From: an uncultured Pelagibacteraceae bacterium
GTDB lineage: Bacteria; Pseudomonadota; Alphaproteobacteria; Pelagibacterales; Pelagibacteraceae
NCBI GenBank assembly: GCA_902529645.1
Contig: CABZXO010000003.1
Location: 62,001-126,000, forward strand
Length of the DNA stretch: 64,000 nt
Direction of reading: 5' to 3'
In this document: positions 41,352 through 50,014 of the stretch, piece by piece
Numbering within the stretch: position 1 is the stretch's first letter
How the letters are laid out: the number at the start of each line of letters is the position of its first letter
Position numbers and translations under genes: made by a program
Notes under the pieces: generated by a model
Seen by the model: the letters and a program-made list of their open reading frames with translations, nothing else
Told to the model about the DNA's origin: nothing
Databases searched by the model: none

Positions 41352-41564
41352 TTAGTCTATTTTTTTTAAATTAACTGCAGAAGGACCTTTGGGACCATCT
41401 TCTAATGTGAATTCAAGTTTATCACCTTCATTGAGATATCTCATACCAGCAGCTTTTACTGCTGAAGCGTGAACAAAGGCATCTTTTTCTTTATCATCTC
41501 TTTCAATGAAGCCATATCCCTTTTTACCATTATACCATTTAATTTTTCCTTGTAGTGTACTCAT
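41352..41564 (-). CDS. cspA: Cold-shock-like RNA chaperone
   Basis: A 70-aa cold-shock domain protein that binds single-stranded RNA and DNA. The RNP-1 and RNP-2 motifs are KGYGFIE and DAFVHASAV; the start is GKIKWYNGKKGYG. The length and sequence are those of stand-alone Csp proteins. It lies behind tRNA-Phe with an 80-base gap that probably holds its own promoter, and ends at a strong terminator. The exact paralogue number is uncertain, so the symbol is generic. Confidence 0.94.
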   Translation of the reverse strand: MSTLQGKIKWYNGKKGYGFIERDDKEKDAFVHASAVKAAGMRYLNEGDKLEFTLEDGPKGPSAVNLKKID

Positions 41565-41644
41565 CTTATTTCTTAGTCCTTTTGTTATTTATTATCTCTT
41601 AAAGGTAATTTTTTTTACAATTATTTCAAGATGAAACTTTGTGG

Positions 41645-41719
41645 TGGTGGCTGAGGAAGGATTCGCACCTCCGACACAAGCCTTTTCAGGGCTCTGCTCT
41701 ACTCCTGAGCTACTCAGCC
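41645..41719 (-). tRNA. tRNA-Phe(GAA)
   Basis: A 75-base cloverleaf: acceptor GGCUGAG/CUCAGCC, D-arm UAGCUCAGGAGUAGAGCA, anticodon stem GAGCC/GGCUU with loop CUGAAAA (anticodon GAA), T-stem GGAGG/CCUUC with T-loop UGCGAAU, A73 and encoded CCA. The T-loop has G where pseudouridine 55 is usual. It begins 4 bases after the infA stop on the same strand, so it is probably cut from the infA transcript. Confidence 0.95.
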
Positions 41720-41723
41720 TTAT

Positions 41724-41939
41724 TTATCCCCTAAAGATAATTCTTCCTTTAGTAAGATCGTAAGGTGTCATTTCAACTGTCACATTATCACCTTGGAGAA
41801 CTCTAATTCTGTTTTTTCTTAACTTACCAGCTGTATGAGCAGTAACGGTATGACCATTTTCTAATTTTACTCTGAACATTGCGTTCGGAAGTAGGTCTAT
41901 CACTACGCCTTTAAATTCCAACAAGTCTTGTTTTGACAA
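41724..41939 (-). CDS. infA: Translation initiation factor IF-1
   Basis: IF-1 binds the 30S A site during initiation. The 71-aa S1-like OB protein is near universal: [56 protein letters not shown]. It lies 2 bases after hisD and 4 bases before tRNA-Phe, so a single transcript carries murA-DUF2948-hisD-infA-tRNA-Phe. infA behind murA-hisD is an alphaproteobacterial order (with arsC-like genes lost here). Confidence 0.97.
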   Translation of the reverse strand: MSKQDLLEFKGVVIDLLPNAMFRVKLENGHTVTAHTAGKLRKNRIRVLQGDNVTVEMTPYDLTKGRIIFRG

Positions 41940-41941
41940 AT

Positions 41942-43225
41942 TTATTTTCTCCTTATTCTTTTTACTACAGATTGAGCGTGTCCAACCAACCCTTCATAAT
42001 TTGCAAGTGTTATAACTGATGGTCCAAGACTTTCAATACCCTTTTTTGATAAGTTTATGTATGAAATTCTTTTATAAAATTCATTTACACTTATACCACT
42101 TGAGTATTTTGCAGAACCATTAGTCGGCAACACATGGTTTGATCCAACATTATAATCAGTCATTGCCATGACTGCATATTTTCCTAAACATATTGATCCA
42201 GAATTTTTTATTTTTGGAACTAACGATTTATAATTTTTAATATTTAATTCTAAATGTTCTGGTGCAATTTTATTTACAACACTTGTTATTTTAGCGTCTG
42301 ATGAAATATACATAAGAATTCCATTGTTAATTAAACTTCTTCTTGCAACAGAAGCTCTTGGAATTTCTTTTAATTGTTTAGTAATTTCAATTTTTACTTT
42401 ATCTAGCAAATCTTTATCTTTTGAAATCAAAATACATTGTGCAAGGATATCATGTTCAGCTTGTCCAATTAAATCACTTGCAACCCACTCAGGATTTGAG
42501 AATTTGTCACAAACAACAGTCACTTCTGAAGGACCTGCAGTCATACCTTCAATTCCAACAACACCAAAAACTTCTTTTTTTGCTGCTGCAACATATGCGT
42601 TTCCTGGACCAACTATTTTATGAACTTTTTTAATTTTTTTAGTCCCAAAAGATACAGCTGCAATAGCAGAAGGGCCCCCGATAGAATAAATTTCTTTTAT
42701 TTTGCATTTTTTTGCAGCGTATAATACTGCTGGATTTTGTTTTCCTTTATAGCCTGGATTAATCATAACTATTCTCTTAACGCCTGCAACAATTGCTGGA
42801 ATAGCGTTCATCAATACACTTGATGGGTATGAAGCAGTAGAACCAGGAACATAAATTGCAACGGACTCCAAAGGTACATATTTATATTCAAGTTTGTTTT
42901 TTAATTTATCTGTATAAGAAATATTTTTAAATTTTTGAAGTGAATGAAATTTATAAATTCTATTATAAGCCGTATCGATTGCTTTCTTTACTTTTTTATC
43001 AAGTGAATTTATAGATTTTTTTATTTGTTTTGTGCTTGGAATGATTATGTTATTTTGACTGAATCTTTTCTCGTATTTTAATAATGCTTTATCTCCATTT
43101 TTTTTAACATCTTTAATTATATTTGTTACAGAGACAGAATCTGATTGAATTTTTTTTTTTCTTTGTAAAAGCAAATTCTCTAATAATTTGTCAAAATTTT
43201 TACTTTTACTATTTAATATCTTCAT
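41942..43225 (-). CDS. hisD: Histidinol dehydrogenase
   Basis: HisD oxidises histidinol to histidine in two NAD-linked steps with a zinc ion. The 427-aa protein has [47 protein letters not shown] (Gln, His zinc ligands), IAPEHLEL (catalytic Glu/His) and [23 protein letters not shown]. hisG and hisZ are only 3 kb away, but the two groups are on separate transcripts. Flanked by DUF2948 (2 bases) and infA (2 bases). Confidence 0.96.
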   Translation of the reverse strand: MKILNSKSKNFDKLLENLLLQRKKKIQSDSVSVTNIIKDVKKNGDKALLKYEKRFSQNNIIIPSTKQIKKSINSLDKKVKKAIDTAYNRIYKFHSLQKFKNISYTDKLKNKLEYKYVPLESVAIYVPGSTASYPSSVLMNAIPAIVAGVKRIVMINPGYKGKQNPAVLYAAKKCKIKEIYSIGGPSAIAAVSFGTKKIKKVHKIVGPGNAYVAAAKKEVFGVVGIEGMTAGPSEVTVVCDKFSNPEWVASDLIGQAEHDILAQCILISKDKDLLDKVKIEITKQLKEIPRASVARRSLINNGILMYISSDAKITSVVNKIAPEHLELNIKNYKSLVPKIKNSGSICLGKYAVMAMTDYNVGSNHVLPTNGSAKYSSGISVNEFYKRISYINLSKKGIESLGPSVITLANYEGLVGHAQSVVKRIRRK

Positions 43226-43227
43226 AA

Positions 43228-43620
43228 CTATTTAATCTCACTTTGATCCTCTAATCTTGCTTCAATAGTTTCTGTAGTTAAAGCAATATGAGCATTGTTA
43301 TTAAAAATAAGATTTATTTCATAAACATCATTATTTTTCAAATAATCTATACCTATTAGTTCTAAAACTGTTTCTTGATTTGATTGATCAATGTTCTTTG
43401 ATCTTACTTTGTCAACAAAATCAAACCTACAAATGCTATTGATTTTTTTATCTTCCTGATCACTTTCAACCTTGGTTCTTTCAATTGATAACAAAAAAAC
43501 CTTATTGGATGCGAGATATTTTATATCTGCAATTTTAACCTTAGCCCCTGAACTACAAGCTGAAATCATCTGTAACCCTTCTTGGTCGCTTGCTATAATT
43601 TTTGCTAAATATTTATTCAC
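43228..43620 (-). CDS. DUF2948 family protein
   Basis: A 130-aa protein of unknown function. It is recognised mainly by position: murA-DUF2948-hisD is a fixed order in alphaproteobacteria. The pattern IASDQEGLQMISACSSGAKVKIADIKYL (family: A-x-D-x-E-D-L-x-x-[IL]-S-A-x-x-Q-D-A) and the RFDFVDKVRSKNIDQ block (family: L-x-F-x-x-V) agree. The first base of murA's stop overlaps its start. The link to cell-wall or histidine metabolism is unknown. Confidence 0.8.
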   Translation of the reverse strand: MNKYLAKIIASDQEGLQMISACSSGAKVKIADIKYLASNKVFLLSIERTKVESDQEDKKINSICRFDFVDKVRSKNIDQSNQETVLELIGIDYLKNNDVYEINLIFNNNAHIALTTETIEARLEDQSEIK

Positions 43621-44879
43621 TATTTTAATCTTTTAATTTTAACACCTATTTTTTTTAATTTATTTTCTATTTGTTCATAACCTCTATCTAAGTGATAAAT
43701 TCTGTTAATATATGATTTACCGTTAGAAACTATAGCTGCCAGAACCAAAGCAACAGAAGCTCTTAAATCACTAGACATTAATTCGGCGCCAATGAATTTA
43801 GTATTTCCTTCTATCGTAGCAGTATTATTTTTAATATTTATTTTTGCTCCTAATCTTTGCAATTCTGCAACATGCATAAATCTATTTTCAAAAATACTTT
43901 CGGTTATTGAACTTTTGCCAACTGCTTTGCACATTAAAACCATTAATTGTGCTTGAAGGTCTGTAGGAATGCCTGGAAACTCTTTAGTTTTAATACTTTT
44001 TATTGATTTTATTTTTTCAGGTCCTTTAATTAAGATTTTATTTTCGCTAGTTTTTATTTTGGCACCAACTTTTTTTAGTAATTTTATTTCTGTACCAATA
44101 ATTTTAGGATTTAAATTATTTATTTGTAAATTACCTTTTGCAAGTGTTGCAGCTACACAAAATGTACCTGCTTCTATTCTATCAGCCATTACAGAATATT
44201 CAGTTTCATGTAAAGAATTTACACCTATTATTTTACAAACTCTTCCTTTCCATTTTATTTTCGCTCCAGCTTTATTTAAAAAATTTGTAAGATCTTTAAT
44301 CTCAGGTTCTATTGCACAGTTTTTTAAAACTGTTTTTCCTTTTGCTAAACATGCTGCTATTATAGAATTTTCAGTTGCCCCAACACTTATCTTTGGAAAA
44401 TTTACAGTTGTTCCGCTAAGTTTTCCTTTTGATTTTGCTAAAATATATCCATCTTTTAGTTCATATTTCATACCAAGTTTTTTTAATGCTGTTAGATGAT
44501 AATTGACTGGTCTAGCACCTATTAAACACCCTCCAGGTAAAGAGATTTTAGATTTATGGTATTTTGAAATAAGTGGACCTAAAACTAAAATAGAACCACG
44601 CATTGTTTTGACTAAAGAATAACTAGCAAAAGTTTTCATATTTTTTTTATTTATAATTTTTGCTTTTTTTTTATCTTTTGATAAAATTATTTTAGAACCA
44701 AGAGACTTTAATAAGTTTAACATTGTATTAATGTCTCTAACTCTTGGTAAATTTTTGATAACTACAGGTTTATCAAATAATAGTGTTGCAGCTAATATGG
44801 GTAGGGATGCATTTTTCGAACCTGAAATTGAAACATTGCCCTTGATTTTACAAGGGCCATTAATCAGAAATTTATCCAT
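43620..44879 (-). CDS. murA: UDP-N-acetylglucosamine 1-carboxyvinyltransferase
   Basis: MurA adds enolpyruvate to UDP-GlcNAc, the first peptidoglycan step. It shares fold with AroA. Key signals: GSKNASLPILAATLL, KTMRGSILVLGPLISK, LPGGCLIGARPVNYHL (the Cys targeted by fosfomycin), FPGIPTDLQAQLMVLMC and the terminal DRGYEQIENKLKKIGVKI. The 419-aa length is normal. It lies 3 bases after dcd and overlaps DUF2948. Confidence 0.97.
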   Translation of the reverse strand: MDKFLINGPCKIKGNVSISGSKNASLPILAATLLFDKPVVIKNLPRVRDINTMLNLLKSLGSKIILSKDKKKAKIINKKNMKTFASYSLVKTMRGSILVLGPLISKYHKSKISLPGGCLIGARPVNYHLTALKKLGMKYELKDGYILAKSKGKLSGTTVNFPKISVGATENSIIAACLAKGKTVLKNCAIEPEIKDLTNFLNKAGAKIKWKGRVCKIIGVNSLHETEYSVMADRIEAGTFCVAATLAKGNLQINNLNPKIIGTEIKLLKKVGAKIKTSENKILIKGPEKIKSIKSIKTKEFPGIPTDLQAQLMVLMCKAVGKSSITESIFENRFMHVAELQRLGAKINIKNNTATIEGNTKFIGAELMSSDLRASVALVLAAIVSNGKSYINRIYHLDRGYEQIENKLKKIGVKIKRLK

Positions 44880-44882
44880 AAA

Positions 44883-45443
44883 TTACTTTTTAATTTTAGC
44901 AACTTGAATTGTAGTTTGACCCTGATATTTACCGTTCTTTGATTTATAAGTTGTTTCTGGCTGAGTATCTGATTTAAAAAATAAAAATTGTGCTATTCCC
45001 TCATTTGAATAAATTTTTGCAGGGTTAGGTGTTGTATTGCTTAGCTCGATTACAATATTGCCCTCAAATTCATTTTCAATTGGAGTAACATTACAAATAA
45101 TTCCTGTCCTTGCATAAGTACTTTTTCCAACACAAATGCATAAAACATCTTTTGGTATTCTAAAATATTCTACTGTTTTAGCTAAAACGAATGAATTTGG
45201 AGGGATAATACAATGTGGTCCTTTTCGTTCTATGAAGTTATCATCAGAAAAATTTTTTGGATCAACTAAAGAACTATTAACATTGGTAAAAATTCTATAT
45301 TCATCTGAGATTCTTACATCATATCCCATACTACTTAATCCATAAGAAATTTTACCTTCAGAAACTTGATGATCCAAAAATGGCTCTATCATATTGTGCT
45401 CTTTGCACATTTTTTTAATCCAAGAATCAGGTTGAATTGACAT
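44883..45443 (-). CDS. dcd: dCTP deaminase
   Basis: Dcd converts dCTP to dUTP, supplying dTMP synthesis. The 186-aa trimer subunit shows [48 protein letters not shown], and [26 protein letters not shown] with the catalytic Glu. Position before murA with small basic genes upstream is unusual but the translational links are tight: the preceding 33-aa gene ends in TAATG overlapping this start. Confidence 0.97.
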   Translation of the reverse strand: MSIQPDSWIKKMCKEHNMIEPFLDHQVSEGKISYGLSSMGYDVRISDEYRIFTNVNSSLVDPKNFSDDNFIERKGPHCIIPPNSFVLAKTVEYFRIPKDVLCICVGKSTYARTGIICNVTPIENEFEGNIVIELSNTTPNPAKIYSNEGIAQFLFFKSDTQPETTYKSKNGKYQGQTTIQVAKIKK

Positions 45444-45544
45444 TATTTATTTTTCTTTTTATTTTTTTTTTGGAAAATTTTTCTTTTCTTTAAATTTTTT
45501 CTAAGCGCCAAGCTTAAACGCTCATTTTTTTCTTTTGAACTCAT
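45443..45544 (-). CDS. Small basic protein of unknown function
   Basis: A 33-aa frame, [22 protein letters not shown] then [11 protein letters not shown], extremely Lys/Arg-rich. Its start overlaps the stop of the upstream 66-aa gene (ATGA) and its stop overlaps dcd (TAATG), so it is translated in a coupled series. The pattern R-L-x-x-A-L-R-x-N-L-x-x-R-K resembles small alphaproteobacterial hypothetical proteins; the family name is not known. It might bind RNA or ribosomes. Confidence 0.6.
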   Translation of the reverse strand: MSSKEKNERLSLALRKNLKKRKIFQKKNKKKNK

Positions 45545-45741
45545 TCTTTATTTGGGTTAGTCAGGAAATCTAAAGAAATTGGTTTATTGGGATCTAGTGC
45601 AGGTGCTTTTTCCTCTTCTTTTTTTGGGCCTTCTTTAGCTAAACGTTTAGCTTTTTTTTCAGCAAGCTTTCTCTCTCTTTTAGCTTGCTTTTCCATAAGC
45701 TTATTACCTTTAGTTGATTTGTAGTCGTAATGAATTCCCAT
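45541..45741 (-). CDS. Small Lys/Glu-rich protein
   Basis: A 66-aa soluble protein with a Lys/Arg/Ala/Glu-rich helix (residues about 15-48) and a tail [20 protein letters not shown]. The ATG at 45741 has AGGA seven to eight bases upstream. A short, highly charged alpha-helical protein, it probably folds only in contact with a partner. It begins the dcd-murA-hisD-infA unit. Function unknown; the strong start signal and coupled overlap with the next gene support reality. Confidence 0.65.
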   Translation of the reverse strand: MGIHYDYKSTKGNKLMEKQAKRERKLAEKKAKRLAKEGPKKEEEKAPALDPNKPISLDFLTNPNKE

Positions 45742-45841
45742 AACATTTTCCTAAAATAGATATAAATCATATTCATCAAAAAATTAAGGCAATAATTTGA
45801 AAAAAATGCTTTATTATCAATAAAATACAATTTGTCTCTAA

Positions 45842-45915
45842 GCTCCTGTAGTTAAATGGTATAACAAGTCATTGGTAATGACTAGTTCCCTGGTCAGTAC
45901 AGGGTGGGAGCACCA
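45842..45915 (+). tRNA. tRNA-Thr(GGU)
   Basis: A 74-base cloverleaf with acceptor GCUCCUG/UGGGAGC (two G-U pairs), D-arm GUUAAAUGGUAUAAC, anticodon stem AGUCA/UGACU with loop UUGGUAA (anticodon GGU, threonine), T-stem CCCUG/CAGGG, A73 and CCA. The T-loop GUCAGUA keeps U55 and C56 but lacks U54 and A58, an unusual state. The D-arm is close to tRNA-Gly in form, but the anticodon and A73 suit Thr. The TVP38 gene ends 1 base away on the opposite strand. Confidence 0.85.
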
Positions 45916-46638
45916 CTAATTTCTATAAAAAAACTTTCTCAAAAATATCGTAATCAGAATTAAAATAAAGAAAGCTGTAATAGGAACATATATTTCAGGT
46001 GAAAGTATTATGTCAGTTATTCCTGGTACTTCAGCATTTTGGTCTATAATTTTTTCTAATCCACTTCCAATAGAAACGGCTAAAAAAATTTGAGGAATTA
46101 TACCAATCAATGTAGCAAAGAAAAAATTTATAACCTTAACATTAAATAAGGTTGGTAAGATACAGCTCAGCTGCCAAGGTATACCACCTATAAAACGGTA
46201 AATTAATAAATAAATAAATTCAGATTGTTTAAATTTTATTTCCAAGATTTGAAACTTATTTAAAAACTTTTCTCTAATAAACTGTTTTAAAAAATAATTT
46301 CCAAAAATATACAAAAAAGTGGCACCAATACTCAAGCCTAAAACAACAACAAGTGTACCTATCCATTTTCCAAAAATAAATCCACCCATTAAAGCAACTG
46401 GAGATCCAAATCCTAAAAAGGGGAAAACCCAAAGAATAGTTAATGCTAAATAAATAATAGAAATCAAAAATAAGTTAGATTTTTTAAGTTCAAAAAAATA
46501 AGATTGGTTATCTCTTAGAAAATCATAGGATGTAATTTCTGAAAGACTAAATTTTGAAAAAAAAAAATACAAAAATAAGCCAACAATTAATAAATAAGAC
46601 AATCCAATAAATAATTTAATTTTTTTTGTATTTTCCAT
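45916..46638 (-). CDS. TVP38/TMEM64 family (VTT/DedA) membrane protein
   Basis: A 240-aa polytopic inner-membrane protein. At least five hydrophobic segments are visible, with the VTT-type core FGSPVALMGGFIFGKWIGTLVVVLGLSIGATFLYIFGNYFL and the following ...YRFIGGIPWQLSCILPTLFNVKVINFFFATLIGIIPQIFLAVSIGSGLE (usual R-x-x-P-x-x-P-x...). These proteins are linked to lipid scrambling and membrane homeostasis. Substrate is unknown. It is monocistronic and divergent from rpmH with about 96 bases between. Confidence 0.87.
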   Translation of the reverse strand: MENTKKIKLFIGLSYLLIVGLFLYFFFSKFSLSEITSYDFLRDNQSYFFELKKSNLFLISIIYLALTILWVFPFLGFGSPVALMGGFIFGKWIGTLVVVLGLSIGATFLYIFGNYFLKQFIREKFLNKFQILEIKFKQSEFIYLLIYRFIGGIPWQLSCILPTLFNVKVINFFFATLIGIIPQIFLAVSIGSGLEKIIDQNAEVPGITDIILSPEIYVPITAFFILILITIFLRKFFYRN

Positions 46639-46734
46639 GATTCTTCTTATTTTAATGCTTAATCTTCTATTTGCTATTTTAATTATTACTAATATAAAGG
46701 TGCAAAAATATTAAAAACTATATCAAATCTAATT

Positions 46735-46875
46735 ATGAAAAGAACTTATCAACCCTCAAATAAAAAAAGAGCTCGAAAACACGGCTTTCGTTCAAAAATG
46801 AAAACTAAAGGTGGTAAAAAGCTTTTGGCTAGAAGAAGAGCAAGAGGAAGAAAATCACTAACTGTTTCTGTATAG
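46735..46875 (+). CDS. rpmH: 50S ribosomal protein L34
   Basis: A 46-aa basic ribosomal protein: [19 protein letters not shown], then [22 protein letters not shown]. The start and size are diagnostic. It is first in the rpmH-rnpA-yidD-yidC group found in almost all bacteria, often near oriC, but no DnaA-box cluster or dnaA was seen here. The stop is 4 bases from the rnpA start. Confidence 0.98.
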   Translation: MKRTYQPSNKKRARKHGFRSKMKTKGGKKLLARRRARGRKSLTVSV

Positions 46876-46879
46876 AATA

Positions 46880-47221
46880 ATGAAAAGCAAAATACTTGCT
46901 CTTTCAAAAAACGAAGAATTTAAAAATTTACTTAAACAAAAAAAGATTACCAATAAATACGTAAGTATTTTTTTTGGAAAACTATTAAATAAAGATAAAA
47001 AAAGACTAAATATCAGTTTTGTAACTAAAAAAAAAATTGGTAATGCAGTAAAGAGAAATAAAATTAAAAGAAGATTAAGAAACATTATGAATGAAGCTGT
47101 TAAAAAAGTAGAGATAAACTTTGATTATTCATTTGTTGTTATAGCCAAGTCTTCTATGCTAAATAATGAATACAAAATTATAAAAGAAACTCTTTTTCAG
47201 GATTTTGCTAAAATAAAATAA
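46880..47221 (+). CDS. rnpA: Ribonuclease P protein component
   Basis: RnpA assists the catalytic RNase P RNA in tRNA 5' maturation. The 113-aa protein carries the diagnostic arginine-rich stretch [20 protein letters not shown] (K-R-N-x-x-[KR]-R-x-[LI]-R) after an N-terminal [16 protein letters not shown] segment, and ends with a helix [17 protein letters not shown]. Its stop overlaps yidD (TAATG). The RNA subunit is not in this window. Confidence 0.95.
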   Translation: MKSKILALSKNEEFKNLLKQKKITNKYVSIFFGKLLNKDKKRLNISFVTKKKIGNAVKRNKIKRRLRNIMNEAVKKVEINFDYSFVVIAKSSMLNNEYKIIKETLFQDFAKIK

Positions 47222-47472
47222 TGAATATATTTACTTTAATTTTAATTAAATTTATCAAAGCCTATAAATATTTGATCAGTCCATTATTGGGTCATTCTTG
47301 TAGATATTTGCCCACATGTTCTGAATACAGCATAGATGCTTTAAAAGAATACGGTTTTTTTAAAGGTTTATTAATTAGTATAAAAAGAATTTTATCCTGC
47401 CACCCAATAAAATTTTTAGGAGGTGGAGAAGGATTTGATCCAGTTAAAAAAGAAATGAAGGATAATAAATAA
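47221..47472 (+). CDS. yidD: Membrane protein insertion efficiency factor YidD
   Basis: An 83-aa peripheral membrane protein associated with YidC. The diagnostic Cys-rich motif is present: [26 protein letters not shown] with [27 protein letters not shown] (C-R-[YF]-x-P-[ST]-C-S-x-Y; R-[IL]-x-[KR]-C-[HN]-P). The start shares its A with the rnpA stop and its stop shares one base with yidC, so the three are coupled. Confidence 0.96.
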   Translation: MNIFTLILIKFIKAYKYLISPLLGHSCRYLPTCSEYSIDALKEYGFFKGLLISIKRILSCHPIKFLGGGEGFDPVKKEMKDNK

Positions 47473-49151
47473 TGGAAACTAGAAATATAATTGCTGCTAT
47501 AAGTTTATCAGCTGCTGTAATTATATTATACTCGCTATTTTTTGCACCACCTCCTGTAACGAAAGAAAATTTAGCTGAAAAAACTAAGACTGAACAGAAT
47601 TCTGACGCACCTAGTCTTGATCGAAAAGAAAATGTAACTGAAATTTCACGAGAAGAAGCGTTACAACAAAGTGAAAGAATTCAATTTGAAAACCAAAGTA
47701 TTGTTGGGTCTATTTCTTTGAAAGGAGCTGCAATAGACGATCTAACTTTCAAAGAATATAATGTTAGTTTAGAAAGTGATGAAAAAGTAAAATTTCTTAC
47801 ACCACGAAACTCTAAAGAAGGCTATATAATAGAAAGTGGTTTTATCACTACTGATAAAAATATCGATATTCCAAATGCAGGTTCTATTTGGTCAGTTTCT
47901 GGAAATAATAAATTAACTGATCAATCTCCTATAAAACTAAGTTGGACTAATGATCAAGGCATCACTTTTGAAAAAGAAATTGCATTAGATGATAAGTTTT
48001 TATTCACAATAAAACAAAGAGTTATAAATTCTACTGATAAAAACTATGACTTCTATTCTTATGGACAAATTATAAGAAATCAAATCCCAGAAGGTTTAAC
48101 CGATTTTTACATTCTTCATGAAGGTCCTATTGCTACATTAGATGAAGAATTAATTGAGGAAGATTATGACGATATTGAAGAGAAAAAATTTTCAAGAACT
48201 GCCCAAAAAGGATGGTTAGGTCTAGGAGATAAATATTACATATCAACTCTAATTCCACCAAGAGAAAAAGAATTTAAAACTACGATGGATTACAAAAACA
48301 AGTACAGAATTAACTTTGTTACAACAGAACCATTAGAGTTAACTGGAAACTCCTCTATAGAAGAAAACTTGCAAGTAATAGTAGCTGCTAAAAGAGTTGA
48401 TGTAATAGATGGGTACGCAGAATCATTAAAAATTGATAAATTTGATCTTACGATTGATTGGGGATTCTTATACTTTTTAACACGTCCTTTGTTTACTGCT
48501 TTAGAATATTTCTTTAAAATATTTGGTAATTATGGATTGGCAATTATTGCAGTTACTGTTTGTATTCGTTTAGCATTTTTTCCACTTGCTAATTTTTCAT
48601 TCAGAAGCATGGCTAAAATGAAAGCTCTTCAGCCTGAGATGACAAGACTTAAGGAAGTACACAAAGATGACAAGATGAAATTACAACAAGCAATGATGGC
48701 TCTTTACAAGAAGGAAAAGGTAAATCCAATGTCTGGATGTTTGCCAATTCTAATTCAAATACCTGTATTTTTTGCTTTGTATAAAGTTTTATTTGTAACG
48801 ATAGAAATGCGTCATATGCCTTTTTATGGTTGGATCCAAGATTTAAGTGCAAAGGATCCTACTTCTATATTTAATTTATTTGGATTACTTCCATATGATG
48901 TACCTTCTTTCCTTGTAATTGGAGCTTGGCCAGTTGCTATGGGGGTATCAATGTGGGTGCAACAAAAGTTAAATCCCGCTCCAACAGATCCAATGCAAGC
49001 AAAAATATTTATGTTCTTCCCTTTATTTTTAACAGTAATTCTTGCACCATTCCCAAGTGGGCTAGTAATTTATTGGACAGTTAATAACATTTTAACAATG
49101 GCTCAGCAGGTTGTAATAATGAAACGTACAACAGTTAAAACTGTAACCTAA
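47472..49151 (+). CDS. yidC: Membrane protein insertase YidC
   Basis: YidC inserts and folds inner-membrane proteins with or without SecYEG. The 559-aa gram-negative form has an N-terminal signal anchor (ISLSAAVIILYSLFF), a periplasmic P1 domain (about 60-330), and five C-terminal transmembrane segments with WGFLYFLTRPLFTALEYFFKIFGNYGLAIIAVTVCIRLAFFPL, the conserved MKALQPEMTRLKE loop and the PMSGCLPILIQIPVFFALYKVL segment. engB, often next, is missing; argB follows after 14 bases. Confidence 0.97.
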   Translation: METRNIIAAISLSAAVIILYSLFFAPPPVTKENLAEKTKTEQNSDAPSLDRKENVTEISREEALQQSERIQFENQSIVGSISLKGAAIDDLTFKEYNVSLESDEKVKFLTPRNSKEGYIIESGFITTDKNIDIPNAGSIWSVSGNNKLTDQSPIKLSWTNDQGITFEKEIALDDKFLFTIKQRVINSTDKNYDFYSYGQIIRNQIPEGLTDFYILHEGPIATLDEELIEEDYDDIEEKKFSRTAQKGWLGLGDKYYISTLIPPREKEFKTTMDYKNKYRINFVTTEPLELTGNSSIEENLQVIVAAKRVDVIDGYAESLKIDKFDLTIDWGFLYFLTRPLFTALEYFFKIFGNYGLAIIAVTVCIRLAFFPLANFSFRSMAKMKALQPEMTRLKEVHKDDKMKLQQAMMALYKKEKVNPMSGCLPILIQIPVFFALYKVLFVTIEMRHMPFYGWIQDLSAKDPTSIFNLFGLLPYDVPSFLVIGAWPVAMGVSMWVQQKLNPAPTDPMQAKIFMFFPLFLTVILAPFPSGLVIYWTVNNILTMAQQVVIMKRTTVKTVT

Positions 49152-49165
49152 TTAAAAAATAATAA

Positions 49166-50014
49166 ATGGACCTTGAAAAGATATTACCTAAAGACGGGCC
49201 ACCAATAAATGAAGTTAATAAATATATTGAAAAATATAAAAATGATTTAATAGTAATTAAATACGGTGGTAACGTTTTAATTGATAGAAACGTATTTAAT
49301 AATTTTATAACTGATCTTAGTGTTTTAAATAAATTAGGCCTTGCAACTGTGGTAATTCATGGTGGCGGACCTAGAATTAAAAGAAAGCTAGAAAAATCAA
49401 ATATTAAATCAAAATTTATAAGAGGACTAAGAGTAACTGATAAAAATATAATTAATATTGTTGAGTCTGTCTTGATCGATTTTAATGACGATATTGTTAG
49501 TTCTTTAAAAGACAAAGGAACAGAAGCAATCTCTATTCATACAAAAAAAAATAACATTATAAAAACTATACCAGAAGCAGAAGAACTAGGATTTGTAGGT
49601 ATACCGAACGAGATAAATAATGAACAAATATTAAAAGTAATTAGTCAAAATAGAATTCCTATTATTTCACCATTAGGCTTAGGGAAAGAAAATCAAACAT
49701 ATAATATTAATGGAGATACAGCTGCAATGGCTATAGCAAAATCCTTAAAATCTAGAAGATTGTTGTTGATGACGAATGTAGATGGTGTTCTAGATAAAAA
49801 TAAAAAACTAATAGAAGAAATTTCTTCATCTGAAATTTTGGAAATGATTAAAGACGAAACTATTACTGAGGGTATGATACCTAAAATAAATGCCTGCTTA
49901 GATGCAATTAATAATGGTGTTACTGCAGTGGGTATAATTAATGGAACAAAGCCGCATTCATGTTTATGGGAAATTTTCTCTGATAAAGGTTCAGGAACCT
50001 TAATAAGACAATGA
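49166..50014 (+). CDS. argB: Acetylglutamate kinase
   Basis: ArgB phosphorylates N-acetylglutamate, the second step to arginine. The 282-aa amino-acid-kinase-fold protein shows VIKYGGNVL, VIHGGGPRIKRKLE (binding loops), RGLRVTD, NINGDTAAMAIAKSLK (Asp, Lys catalysis), LLMTNVDGV and EGMIPKINACLDAI. With argJ (partial), argD and argF in the window, most arginine genes are here but scattered in four loci. It overlaps the next gene by 4 bases. Confidence 0.97.
   Translation: MDLEKILPKDGPPINEVNKYIEKYKNDLIVIKYGGNVLIDRNVFNNFITDLSVLNKLGLATVVIHGGGPRIKRKLEKSNIKSKFIRGLRVTDKNIINIVESVLIDFNDDIVSSLKDKGTEAISIHTKKNNIIKTIPEAEELGFVGIPNEINNEQILKVISQNRIPIISPLGLGKENQTYNINGDTAAMAIAKSLKSRRLLLMTNVDGVLDKNKKLIEEISSSEILEMIKDETITEGMIPKINACLDAINNGVTAVGIINGTKPHSCLWEIFSDKGSGTLIRQ

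Noticed and set aside
46640-46740. Replication origin next to rpmH.
   Set aside because: No cluster of DnaA boxes, no dnaA or parAB; the spacer is about 96 bases of simple AT-rich sequence.
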